A stretch of 64,000 bases of DNA, taken from the NCBI GenBank assembly GCA_000750105.3, contig JPHH03000001.1:1240001-1304000 (forward strand), given 5' to 3'. Below, one piece after another: positions 54,060-64,000 of the stretch. The position numbers were made by a program, and so were the translations under genes. Each line of letters starts with the position of its first letter. The first letter of the stretch is position 1. Source of the stretch: Tolypocladium sp. Sup5 PDA-1. Lineage: Eukaryota; Ascomycota; Sordariomycetes; Hypocreales; Ophiocordycipitaceae. Under the pieces are notes generated by a model that made no database searches, was not told the origin of the DNA, and saw nothing but the letters and a program-made list of their open reading frames with translations.

Positions 54060-55704
54060 ATGGCCTTGGTTTCTCCCCCTTTAACGAACCTCGCCGGTGC
54101 TCGTACAAGTTTCCCGCCGCGGGGCGTCCCATGACAAAGGCATTATCTCGACTTGCCATCAGAGTCTCGCCGCGATGTGGCTTCAAGCCCGGACAGCTGT
54201 CCACGATGGCACCGCCCCCGCCGGGGTAATGATGACCCCGGTTCCCTTTCTCGTGCAGCGACAACTTCCTCAGCGGCAAGTTGTAGCAGGACAAGTCTCT
54301 GCGGAACAAGTGCGCGCCGCCGGGGTTTCAGGAGTACTGGTGGTCTACGGTGGGAAACTACTCTCCAGCCATCTGTCCGACAGGATACACGGCAGGGTCG
54401 TCCAATGCGTTCCCAGGTATGTATAATCCTTTACCATCACGTTGAGGTGCCTATTATGTCCAGTACTGATGGAGCTTGAGCGGCTACGCGTGTGCGACCA
54501 AGCACCTCGCCATGGCATACTCGTTCAGCCAGACGGTACCCATGATTCAGGTTCGGTGGGCCGAGAGCGACCTCTCGCTCTTCGCGACTCATCCTCTCTA
54601 CCCCGGCGCAAACCCTACGAACCACTTGCAGGACGGTGCTGGCGTCCAACCAGCGCACTTCGCCGGCCTCATTGTTGCACGACAGGCTTCGTCCGGCGAC
54701 ATTCATGTCTCTGGCATCGGCGTCTCTGGTATCGGTAGCATCGCGCTAGTCACTCTTGACCAACCGGCCGCCCATCACGTCGGCACCCAGGGACCGAAGG
54801 ACCGACCGGGACAATAGAACACCGACGACCTTTCCCAAGTTCCAGCCTGGACTTCAACCGCGGTTCCAGACTCTGACTCTGACTCCGAATTGTCGACCGG
54901 TGCCAAGGCAGGGATAGGTGCTGGAGTCGCCGTCGGTGTCTTCCCTTTGATTGCCATTGGGGCCTTTTTCTTTGGCGCTCGTATCGAAAGAAGTGGATGA
55001 ACAAGGGCCAGCAGCAGCCTCTTGAATCGCAGTACCCGCAGTACCCTCCTGCGATGATGGAACTCGAGCAACGTGGACAGGTTCAAATGCCGGGCAGGAC
55101 TACATCACCGACAGTCGTGGGCTCCGAGATGGGCGGGCTGACGCCGCAACCGCAGGCCTTTATCGCAAAGGAAAACGGGAACACAGCTGAGCTGTCGAGC
55201 CAGAGCCGTTCAACTCCGCTGCCCGCGAGCTTTGAACTGGACGGCCAAAACCAATGGACAGGATGCGCTGGAGCTGCCGCTACTGAACTACATGGTCAGG
55301 ATCGGCCTCCTTATAACGAGCTGGACCCCGACTCGTGACGATTCGAGATGGACAGTAGCCAGCAACCAGCACGGGGCTCTCCTATTCCATGGAAACAGGT
55401 CGCCAGCCCGGTACAGCCACCTGAGCAGAACTGGGCCTCCCCATTGTCGCCAACTGAGTCCGGCCCTGACACGACAGTGTCCATTCTGCCAGGCATGCAC
55501 CAGGCAGCTGAGACGGGGCCAACGACATCTTTCGTCTCACAGCCGCCAAGCAAGCCCAGCGCGCAGGAAATATCATCTCTTATGGACCAGCACGCACAGC
55601 TGGAGGCGCGGTGGCAGCGAATACTGGAGCTGGAGAAGATTGGGTGGGAGCAGGCAGAGCTGCAGCAGCGGATAAGTGCGATGCGCGGGAACGGGCAGGG
55701 ATAG
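54060..55704 (+). pseudogene. Cys-rich single-pass surface protein, heavily degraded
   Basis: Ordered pieces of one protein lie in different frames. First an N-terminal start (MALVSPPLTNLAG), then a cysteine region with CAPPGFQEYWWSTVGNYSPA and ICPTGYTAG, then SFSQTVPMIQVRWAESDL with PLYPGANPT. Next ELSTGAKAGIGAGVAVGV leads into a membrane helix, followed by a cytoplasmic tail (GRTTSPTVVGSEMGG, PQAFIAKENGN) and a final coiled coil ending EISSLMDQHAQLEARWQRIL and QAELQQRIS. Frame changes are needed before, within and after the membrane part; stops include TAG at 54284-54286 and TAG after PGQ near 54820. This order of domains matches a common sordariomycete surface-protein family. Clearly inactive. 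Confidence 0.75.
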
Positions 55705-57559
55705 GAGGTGTTGCGAACGGGACACGCGAATTGTTGGCGATCCTGGATACCACATTTAGCGAATGAGACTGAGTATTGAAGCATGGGCTTGAACTGCAGC
55801 TGAAGATGGCCAGAGCCACGGCTCGGCGTTCTCGTCTATTTTCATTGTCTTGGCTGGCGGGTAAATTAATAAATGGAAATGAGAATCTCCGATTGCAAAG
55901 CCAAGCCGCGAAGGAGGAGCTGGCTCATGACTCCATACTGAACCTTGACAAAGCGCTGACGCGCTGCTTTGATGCTGCGTTTATTGGCGAGGCATGCATC
56001 GGCGCCGGGTGGGTGAGGAGCCTGCGCCTACCCCTTGCTTGTTTGCTTGGCGATGCAGTCCGTACTCCGTACGCTTGACGGCGATGATCTCTAGACGGGA
56101 GTAGAGGCGAACTGCCAGCTACCGCGTCCATGGCGGGCGTGAGCCGCAGCTGGCAGCGGGCAGTGATTCAGTGACAGACGCGTCAATCCATCCAGCGTCC
56201 ATCCTCATGAGGCTTGCCTCAATTCGAAACGCGGCTTCGGGCTGTGCAAATTAAGGCTCAACTATCGATTCAGCTTGCGAGCATGTCAGACCTGTGAGCT
56301 ACCGAGCAAAATCTCACGGCTGGCTCCCTGTGCGCAATACTCCGTACGAATAGCGATGGTGCAGATACTAGATCTGCGACACTCCTGGAGTCCTGGATGT
56401 GCATCCCGACCAAGGGTCAGTGCGCCGGATCGCGGCCCGCCTGAAACGGTGTTCTGCAGGAGTCGGTGTCAAACGAAACCAAACATCAGGCTTGGGCGTT
56501 GTGATGAAAGGATCAAAGGCCTCAAAGCCTGGCAGGGCTGCGACGATGTTTTCTCAACGGTTGAGACGCTGCCTGAACGCTGAGGTCAGAAAGGAAGTCG
56601 CGAATCGCGATGGGAGCCGGGCCGTGATACGCCCGTGGGCGGGGACAATTCCAGACAGCTGCAACCAACAACCACAAGTCCAACAACCAACAACCAACTC
56701 CGACTGTTTCCAAACCATCACCCATCTTAGCGTCCGAGCGCCGTACGGCTCCCGAGCAATGCCCCGTGATTCCTCGAGAGGCCTGGAATCAGTGATCCTA
56801 CGGTGCCACGCATCCGGCACGGGGCTGGAGGAGGTGGCTTACGCCGGATCTACGCCGCCTCCGAGCCAACCGCCCACAGTCGCAAAGGAAGCTCACGCCT
56901 CAAATGACCAAGCCACGCAAGAGCCAACAGTTCTCTCATCAGACAGCCGACCGTTTCAGGGCCCCCTCTCCAGAGCTCCGTGCCCGGCTTCACGGTGGCA
57001 TTGGCGTGGTCAGCCTTGCCCATCTGGCGCTCCGTTTGAGAAGCTGCAGACGCTCGCTCGCCTCTCTCCGAGTCTCTGGACGAGGTGAAACCGCTCTGTC
57101 GGCCGAGATCCAACAACGGTCGTTGCCGTATCCGAACCGGAGGTGTCAGGCGGGTGCCGTTTGACCAAGACCCGATGCCACAACCATGACCTCCATCGCG
57201 TTTATCGCCTCCGTCAATCAAGCGCGCCGGCCGCCGAGGATGCTGCTATTGTCGGCCTGCGTTCGATGCCATCCTCCGCTAACGCGGCCATTCAGCTCGT
57301 CCACTGTCCCACCACCCGGCGGCGTGGCTAAACATAGCAGCCTGTCGAGTTGAGGGGTGGCGGGCTGGCCAACGACGTTGGACGCTAGGTCAGCTTAAGC
57401 GCGCCTAACGGCAGATCCACTTGGTGCTCCCGACAGGGGTGCCTCGCCTGGCCGTCTCAGTCGTGCATAGTTTGTAGGTGTCGAAACAGCCGTGGAAATC
57501 CCTCGTGCATGGCGTTTGCCATCCCGTGCCGGGACCGAGGGTGCTGTCTCGATCCAACC
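55705..57559. other. Gene-free spacer
   Basis: No gene recognised. TACTCCGTAC copies at 56062-56072 and 56338-56347. Confidence 0.5.
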
Positions 57560-58180
57560 GTTCAGTTAGCAGCGCCGCGAATGCTGTCTTCGATCGTTAT
57601 CCACGTTGGACAGCCAAATCTCCACGACACCCTTGCCCGTCAGCAGGATCTGGTACCGGTAGTATCCCTGCAGGCCCGTGCCCCAGTCCCCACGTCCTTG
57701 GCCGTGGACTTGCAGCTCCTAGCCCAGGCTCCCCCGCGCAAGAGATCCATCATCCAGCCACCGACGGACCAGCCACCCGTCAGCGGTGCCCGGTCTGGAG
57801 CTCTGGCAACAGGTACGAAGTACCTGATCGGGGCAAACTGGGCGCGCCGCTGTGAACCTATTCTTTGTACGGATACGGACCGCTTCGAGTAGATTGGGCA
57901 TGGGCAGCTGATGATGCCGTCCTACGATTAGGGTCTCTGACAACACAGCCGCCGGACTCTCAACCCGGAGCTTCGAATAGTACCAGGCTTGGCAGGATAG
58001 TCTGAGCAACCACGTCCTGCCAATTCTTCTTGACGGCAAATCCGCCCTCGGCTACGAGTCTCCGGACCGAGTCCCTGCTTGGGACACCCTCTTCTCGGGG
58101 GTCCAGGGTCTCGTGCGGCGGCCGGTGAGGCCTGTTTCTCGACCACCCACCCACATGGGCATGCGCACGCAAAATCACAG
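57560..58180 (-). pseudogene. Scattered minus-strand gene remnants
   Basis: Three short protein-like stretches in differing frames: GGFAVKKNWQDVVAQTILPS (about 57990-58050), QLPMPNLLEAVRIRTKN (about 57860-57910), and YYRYQILLTGKGVVEIWLSN (about 57605-57665). Each reads naturally, but stops and frame changes separate them. No family assigned. GTACGAAGTA lies at 57813. Confidence 0.3.
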
Positions 58181-58751
58181 AGGTCGCCGGGCCCCGGTCA
58201 TGACTTGCAGCCTCCTGTTACAAGGGGCGCTAGGCGAGGCGTCCGTTGCTCTCCGTCTACGAGTACTCTCGCGAGCCGCAAGGCAGGGCAGCGCTCGTGT
58301 GATGCCCAGCAATGAGCATATAAGGGCAAGGCTCCGCACCAGCCATGATCCGAGCTCCTCGTTTGCTCCCGCCCAACGACATTTCAATTCGCATACAAGA
58401 AGCCCGCGTGCTCAGTTCCTTCAGTTCCTTTCTCTCTTTCGCATAATGCTCATTTGAACCTGCACCGGCTGCTTACCATCCCCCGTCGCTTCTGGAAGCC
58501 TCACCTGCTCGGCCCACACTACTGCAAGCCGCTCGCTCACCTCTAAGCGCCGAGGCGGGTACACCACCAATGCAACTGCTAGTTCCTTGCTATTTCCTGC
58601 GATTCTATTCTTGTCGCCGTGTGCTGTGCCAGCAGTCTTAGCCGACCTCTCGGATTCTTTGCATATATCAGACTGTCTTTCCCCGTTCACTCTTCAAAGT
58701 TCCCATTCCAGTAGAAGATCTACACCCTTCATCTTCAACAACTCAGCCGCA
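58181..58751. other. Promoter and leader of the DUF3455 gene
   Basis: A TATA-like gcatataag lies at 58316-58324. The last 200 bases are pyrimidine-rich. No gene. Confidence 0.5.
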
Positions 58752-59578
58752 ATGCTCACCACGCCTTACTTTTTCCTCGCCGCTGCGGCTCTCACTGTCG
58801 CCGCCCCATTGACGGGCCGAAGCTGCGACGCGAGCAGCAAAAGCCCCGTGTTGCCAAAGACTGGCACTGGTGAGTCTTGCAGATACTCTGTTGAGTCTCT
58901 GGTCAAGCATGGCAACTAACACGACGGCTCTCAGGCAGTGATCTCCCTGACCCCCCTGCCGGTGTCACTCTGAAGCACATTGCTCTCGGCTTTGGGATTC
59001 AAAACTACACGTGTGCCCAAGTCGGCGCCACGGCTGAGGCCACCGGAGCTCTTGCCATGCTCTACGACATCACCAGCCTCTATCCCGGCCAGAGCTCCGG
59101 GTCGCTCTCCCAACCAGATTTTGACGCCCTCACCGCCAGGGCCCTCTGGAGCCACGAAGTGCCTCTCAACTTCAACAAGTCGACCGAGGGCCGCGTTGAC
59201 CCCAAGTCTCCTGGTGCCTCGCTCACCGAGCCATTCCCCGCCGACGAGCCGCTTAAGCTGTATGGAATCAAGCCAATGCCCTTCCTCGGCCACCACTTCT
59301 TCAGCACCAACGGCGTGCCGACCTTTGTCCTCGACGGCGGCAAGATATACCTCCCTGCGGCCAAGTTGAACGCCGTGGATGCCCCCAAGAGTGCGAATCC
59401 GGGTCCGCAGGGCACCGGCGCCGTGGCCTGGCTGTACCTGGGGCCCAAGGACAGCACGGCCGTCGGAGCCAAGTACGTCTACCGCGTGCTCACGGCCGGC
59501 GGCGTCAGCCACGGATGCAGCAAGGCCGCGGGCCAGGACAGCACGAGCTATGCGGCCACGTACTGGTTCTATGGCTAG
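58752..59578 (+). CDS. Secreted DUF3455 family protein
   Basis: Exons 58752-58869 and 58935-59578, 253 residues, phase 1 intron of 65 nt. A signal peptide covers residues 1 to about 18 (MLTTPYFFLAAAALTVAAP). The family landmarks are LKHIALGFGIQNYTCAQVGA, ALAMLYDITSLYP, GHHFFSTNGVPTFVL, SANPGPQGTGAVAWLYL and YRVLTAGGVSHGC. Such proteins are often misnamed malate dehydrogenase in databases; nothing here suggests a dehydrogenase, as there is no Rossmann glycine motif. Four cysteines can pair. Function unknown; secreted and probably wall-associated. Confidence 0.88.
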
Positions 59579-60499
59579 AGATGGAGCATCACATCACCTA
59601 ACGGCCTTACAACCCTGCAAACTGGGACACTAGTCCGTACGGGGATTGCATTTAGCATACTTATCTTTTCCATTCTTATCCTCCTTTTTTCCCTACCCTC
59701 TCGGTTTCCTGGGCCCGAGAGGATGTACATACCACGGATTGCGCACATGGGACGGTGGATAAAAGGGGCTACTATCGCTAAAGGGATCGGGCGGAAGGGC
59801 TGGAGTCACGGGCGTACGAAGTACCTACGTACATAATACGGACATACAATATTGGGGACATGAAGACCCAGAGAACTGATCGTGCCCAACCTGCTTGCTT
59901 CCCCGTGAAGAAGGTCGCAATTTCGTACCTGTAAGCGCTGCTCGTCCCCGTCAGAGCCGACCCGCATTCACCTGCAGAGGAGACCACGTCACGCACCGTC
60001 GCACAACACCGCCGCAACCTGTAGACGACGTCGATATTTGCAGGCTCCATGGCGGCTACGAAATGACGCCGGCCAGATATGCGGCCGCCTTCGTCACCCG
60101 ACCCGTGCGGCCATGCCGCCCATCCCGGCCGGACGAAGCGGTTGGCCAGCATGCAAATTGGGGGATGGCAAAAATAGAGCAAAGCAATAACAAAAAGCGG
60201 TTCGTTTTCTCGTCTGGGGGGGGAATTATGCGGACTACTCTAATTCGAGCTCTTTTTCCGGTCGTGAATAGAAAGCTTCCAGCGTCTCCTCCCCGTACTC
60301 GTATCGCTCAGCGCTGCCTACCCATCATATTGATATTTCAACCGCCCATGGCCGTCACTCCTGTCAAGGGGTAGCGCCTTGTCACTTCGAGCTGTTCTGA
60401 CCACTCGCGCGGTTCGACATTCGATGATCCATGCATCTCAAGTCGAGCCCGCGTTGATCATTCATCCTTCCAAGGCTCGTTCTTTTTCGTTACTCCAAG
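59579..60499. other. Convergent spacer
   Basis: 3' flanks of the DUF3455 and MAP kinase genes. GTACGAAGTA at 59814-59823. No gene. Confidence 0.55.
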
Positions 60500-62017
60500 T
60501 TACCTCCGCGAAGCATCCAGTCCCGCCTGGAGGTCTTGCTCGAGCCCGTTGCCGTGTGGCATGTACTCCTGCGGCCGTGGGTCCTCGGCCGTCCACTGGC
60601 CCCCCTGCTGCGGCAGAGGCACCTGTCCCGCGCCGCCCGGCTGGCCTTGCCCCGGCACGCCGCCAGCGGCCCCGGGAACCGTCCTCACCGTCTGGCGGAA
60701 TCGCAACACCGCGTCAAGAATCACCTTGCGCATCTCGCCCACGTCGTCAATGACCTCAAAGTCAAAGTTGAAGGTCGTGGGGCAGTCGGGCTCGTCCGAG
60801 GCGTCGTGCCAGATGTGCAGGTACGGGTGCTCGAGGGCCTGCTCGACGCTGATCCGCGACGACGGGTCAAATGTGAGCATCTTGTCGAGGAGGTCGAGGG
60901 CATCGGGGTTGGCGTTGGGGAAGAGGGTGGGGAAGGCCTTTTTGGGCATGAACGGCAGGTTGCGGACGTATTCCTGCGCACGGGGCGAGCCGATGCGGGC
61001 GAGCGTCTCCTCATTAGGGGTTCCGAGAATATGCAGAATCTGGTTCAGCTGGTCGACGTAGTCGCGGCCCTTGAAGAAGGGCCTGCCGCCGAGGAGTTCG
61101 GCGAGGATGCAGCCCACCGACCACACATCAACTGCAAAACGTTAGCATCCAGCGTCTCCAAGGCAGAAGCTCCAGGGTCACGTACTAGCTTTCGTGTAGC
61201 TCTGGAAGCTCAGCATAATCTCGGGCGCGCGATACCATCGCGTGGCCACGTACTCCGTCATGTATCCGGCATTCTCCTCCGGATCGACCGAGAAGCCACG
61301 TGCCAGGCCAAAGTCGCAGATCTTGAGCTCGCAGTCGGCGTTGACGAGCAGGTTGCCGGGCTTCAGGTCGCGGTGCAGAACGTTGGCGGAGTGGATGTAT
61401 TTGAGGCCGCACAGGATCTGGTAGATGAAGGACTGGAAATGGGCGTCGGTCAGGGGCTGGCCGGAGCGGATGATGGCCGCCAGGTCGCACTCCATCAGCT
61501 CTGTACGTCGTCAGTCCGCATCCTGCGATGATGCCTGTATCCAAGCACTTACCCTCGTACAGATATGTCTCGTTAAAGTTGTCTGGCCGCGGAATGTCCA
61601 TGTCGTACAAGCAGGTAATCTAGAAGCAGTTTAGGTCAGGTCCCCGTCTCGCGATGTCTCGGTCTGCGAGCACTCACGTTGCGATGGCCGCGAAAGTGCT
61701 GCAGCAGCTTGATCTCGCGCAGGGCGCGCTTGGCCAGGATCTTCTTGCTAAAAACATTGGTGACCTTTTTGATGGCGACGCCCTCGTTGGTCTGGTTGTT
61801 GACGGCGGCGCTGGGAGGCATCGTCAGCATATCTCTCCATGGCGGGGTAAAGTCCGCCTCGGGTGGGGGACACGAGGCGTCGTGACAGCAGCGACAGGAC
61901 TCACCAGACGATGCCATAGGCGCCCTGTCCGAGCTCCTTGGTCACCGTGTATCGCTCGTCGACGACGAAGTCCTGGTTGAAGACCTTGAAGACCTTGCGT
62001 CCCTGGAGGTCGGCCAT
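60500..62017 (-). CDS. slt2: Cell-wall-integrity MAP kinase Slt2/Mps1
   Basis: Terminal kinase of the Pkc1-Bck1-Mkk1 cell-wall-integrity cascade, required in fungi for wall repair and often for infection. Exons 61905-62017, 61678-61810, 61553-61619, 61186-61500 and 60500-61131, 419 residues. Seen: glycine loop ELGQGAYGIVCAA, lysine in VAIKKVTNVF, catalytic VLHRDLKPGNLLVN, DFGLARG, dual-phosphorylation TEY in GYMTEYVATRWYRAPEI (about 186-188), common-docking-like region EVIDDVGEMR, and a Gln/Gly/Pro-rich tail ending LEQDLQAGLDASRR. All four introns (52-94 nt) keep frame and sit in conserved positions. The start MADLQGRKVFKVFNQDF is the family N-terminus. Confidence 0.96.
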
Positions 62018-63189
62018 GATGGGCTGCGCGGGGGAGGTTTGAGGCTATGCGGAATCGCGGAGCTCGATATCAACGGCGGCGCGGAAGACTTGGAGTTCGA
62101 GCAGAGAGCTGGGCGTGCAAAGCAAACGACAAAGCAAGGCGACGGACGAGACGACCCTCGACGCAGGAACAAAGAGGCGTAGAGCTTGGACGGGCGAGCT
62201 CCTGATTATGTAGGAAACTCGGTTTCTCTCGCGCAGGGAACGGAAGAGGGGATGCCACAATCCACAATATCTGCGTCGTCTCCCCTGCCCTCCACTGTAA
62301 CTGGGCGGCGCGTCCCACTAACGGCGAGTTGCCCAGGCCTGTGCCGTGGCCCCGCCCCACGCCCCTGGAACTGCCCTGGAAGGCCCCTGGCACTGCCCGG
62401 TCCGCGACCAATGGGGGCGCTGGAGGCGTCCGTCTAAGCGCGCGACAAGATGCGTGACGTCGACTGCGTCCTCGTGTGACCGACACGACGAATTCAGTAT
62501 CGAAGGAGCCCGTCCCGCTATCGCCTCATTTCTCTATGCTGCCAGATGTCGAGGGCTTGCTTTGGAATCGAGGTCGGCTGATTCTACCATCACAGGCCTA
62601 CCGAATGGCCCCCATCATCGTCCAGGACTCCAGTCCTGGGCCGTCAGCACGGCCGTGAGATCACGGAGCGTCGGGGTTCATCCACGACCAAGGAACAAAG
62701 AAAGCGAAAGCTCTCGTCAGCTAGCGTCGCATCAACCGTCAGCGCGCTTGCCAGGCCGCTGGAACTGGCCTCCCGTTGGCCGTCTTTCGTCTGACCTCAT
62801 CTCGCCGGTCGACGTCCCCTCTGCTGGTAGGGCGGCAGCCACACAGACATTACCGTAGGGCTGAAGCTAATAAGCAGAGACACTTGGCTTGGCGCAAACT
62901 CACCTCGTCGATGCTGGCTGTGGCCTCGAAACGGCCGCGCAAATGCATAGTACCTTATACAGACGCCATGCCAACTTTAGCTGTCGGTCTCACGTGGATT
63001 CGAGACAATGCATTGTAGGGGCAGAGATGCGCCCCAGCTTGTTACGCCGAAACCATCTCACAAGTCTTCCAAATCGCTCAGACTACACAGTCTATCATGA
63101 ACAGAATCTATCGCAGCCCGCCTCGGAAACGAATACGTCCTCATCCTGCACCGGGTATCACATCGCCCCCTCTCCATCTATCTCAACCA
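62018..63189. other. Spacer upstream of Slt2
   Basis: No gene on either strand. Confidence 0.55.
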
Positions 63190-63804
63190 TCACTCCCCCA
63201 CCACCTCCTTTAGAAAGTTGCCCGCAAACCGCTTGCACTGCTCAAACGCCTTCTCGAACCCGTCCCGGCCGCCGTAGTACGGGTCGTTGACCACCTCGGC
63301 CTTCTTGCCGCCGCCAAACTCGCCAAACAGCATCACCTGCGCCTTGGCGTCCGGATTGCCGCGCTGCAGCCGCTGCAGGTCCGACAGGTTTGACCGGTCC
63401 ATGGCGAAGATGTAGTGGAACTTTTCAAAGTCGCTCGTCTGGAACTACAGTACGTGCCGTCCGTCAGTGAACAGGGAACCACCCAGGCACAAGGACAGGG
63501 GGCACTCACCCGCCGCGCGGAGTGGTCGTAGTCGGTGATGCCGTTGTCCTCGAGCGTCGACAAGGTCCGCGAGTCAGGCGGGTCGCCGGTATGGTACGCA
63601 GCTGCGCATGATAGTGTCAGCTGCCTCGAAGATGCAAGATCCAGCCGCAACGGGGCATCACCAACCCGTGCCGCAAGAGTCGACCCGCCCAATCTTGCCC
63701 TTGTACCGTGGCTGCTTGGCCAGGTCCTGGAAAATGCCCTCGGCCATGGTCGACCGGCAGATGTTGCCGAGGCACACGAACAGCACGGAGATCGGCTCCG
63801 GCAT
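63190..63804 (-). CDS. ltp1: Low-molecular-weight protein tyrosine phosphatase
   Basis: Cytosolic phosphatase removing phosphate from tyrosine residues. Exons 63666-63804, 63510-63601 and 63190-63444, 161 residues, normal for the family. The P-loop VCLGNICRSTMAEG (Cys11, Arg17) opens the protein; the general-acid loop is NDPYYGG near residue 130. Intron 1 splits SCGT/AAYHTGDPPD. The weak GTTGGT donor is supported by frame and family continuity. Ends NFLKEVVGE. Confidence 0.94.
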
Positions 63805-64000
63805 CTTGACTGTCGAGCAAAAACGCAGGCACCGCAAGGCAGCAAAAAAATATGCAGAGAAAGGATGCGCTCGCTCCCCTCCAGGCTCGGCGATATTAGT
63901 TTGTACAATGAGTCGGAGACCCTGGACGCTGCCCCGCCATGGACGGCAGGTAATCTGGAGGGGCTGGCCACACAGTGCTCGCAGGAGCTTTGGCCCTTTC
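63805..64000. other. Right edge, upstream of ltp1
   Basis: Presumed promoter of ltp1. Nothing else seen. Confidence 0.5.

Noticed and set aside
56399..57088. 229-codon plus-strand frame
   Set aside because: Arginine- and serine-rich, no domain or signal, in a decayed region.
58752..59578. Malate dehydrogenase function for the DUF3455 protein
   Set aside because: No dinucleotide-binding glycine motif or dehydrogenase residues; the name is a known database carry-over.
60536..61531. 331-codon plus-strand frame
   Set aside because: Antisense of the Slt2 kinase; crosses its introns.
1..64000. tRNA or rRNA genes
   Set aside because: No B-box-like GGTTCGANTCC with a matching cloverleaf was found by eye. 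A tRNAscan-type run would be decisive.
1..64000. Secondary-metabolite gene cluster
   Set aside because: No polyketide synthase, peptide synthetase, terpene cyclase or P450 sequence was recognised in any frame.

Overview
The window is nuclear DNA of a filamentous ascomycete, very probably a sordariomycete and most likely Hypocreales. The evidence is short spliceosomal introns of about 52-116 nt with GTRAGT donors and GCTAAC-like branch sites, GC-rich coding sequence, and a typical Pezizomycotina gene set: class III chitin synthase, Slt2/Mps1-type MAP kinase, sedolisin protease, BAS2-like secreted protein, DUF3455 protein and a NACHT-type NLR remnant. It contains no operons, prophage, CRISPR array or recognisable secondary-metabolite cluster. 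I derived exon joins from splice signals plus protein continuity, and most models sum to an exact multiple of three.

1-31.8 kb is the conserved housekeeping half. In order it holds a damaged acidic-protein gene, a hypothetical gene, the CCR4-NOT subunit NOT3/NOT5, D-aminoacyl-tRNA deacylase facing NOT3 across a shared 1-kb upstream region, a Cyp40/Cpr6 cyclophilin, an ankyrin-like remnant, a very large Bud2-type RasGAP, a disordered hypothetical protein, mitochondrial ribosomal protein mL58, an F-box-like/zinc-binding protein, class III chitin synthase (with an apparent GC-AG first intron), and a secreted sedolisin.

32-58 kb is an accessory, decaying region. It carries a tandem pair of BAS2-like secreted proteins (one intact with an Asn/Gly-rich tail, one a pseudogene), an arginyl-tRNA synthetase gene broken by one frameshift, an NLR pseudogene next to an LTR-like AT-rich block, and a Ser/Thr-rich single-pass membrane protein with a far-diverged pseudogene analogue 9 kb away. 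It also has a GT25 glycosyltransferase, a TA-flanked 252-bp MITE-like element, several LTR/inverted-terminus relics, an intact 78-residue eight-cysteine secreted protein hidden among those relics, and dynactin p25. Several inactivating stops are C:G-to-T:A changes, compatible with past RIP, though frameshifts dominate.

58-64 kb returns to ordinary genes: a secreted DUF3455 protein, the cell-wall-integrity MAP kinase Slt2/Mps1, and a low-molecular-weight protein tyrosine phosphatase. Chitin synthase, the MAPK and the secreted cell-surface proteins belong to the same biology (wall construction and surface interaction), but nothing suggests they are co-regulated as a cluster here.

The most interesting signals are the BAS2-like duplicated pair, the small cysteine-rich secreted gene in the transposon-relic zone, the MITE-like element, and a strongly over-represented near-palindromic decamer TACTYCGTAC that recurs across the gene-poor spacers.
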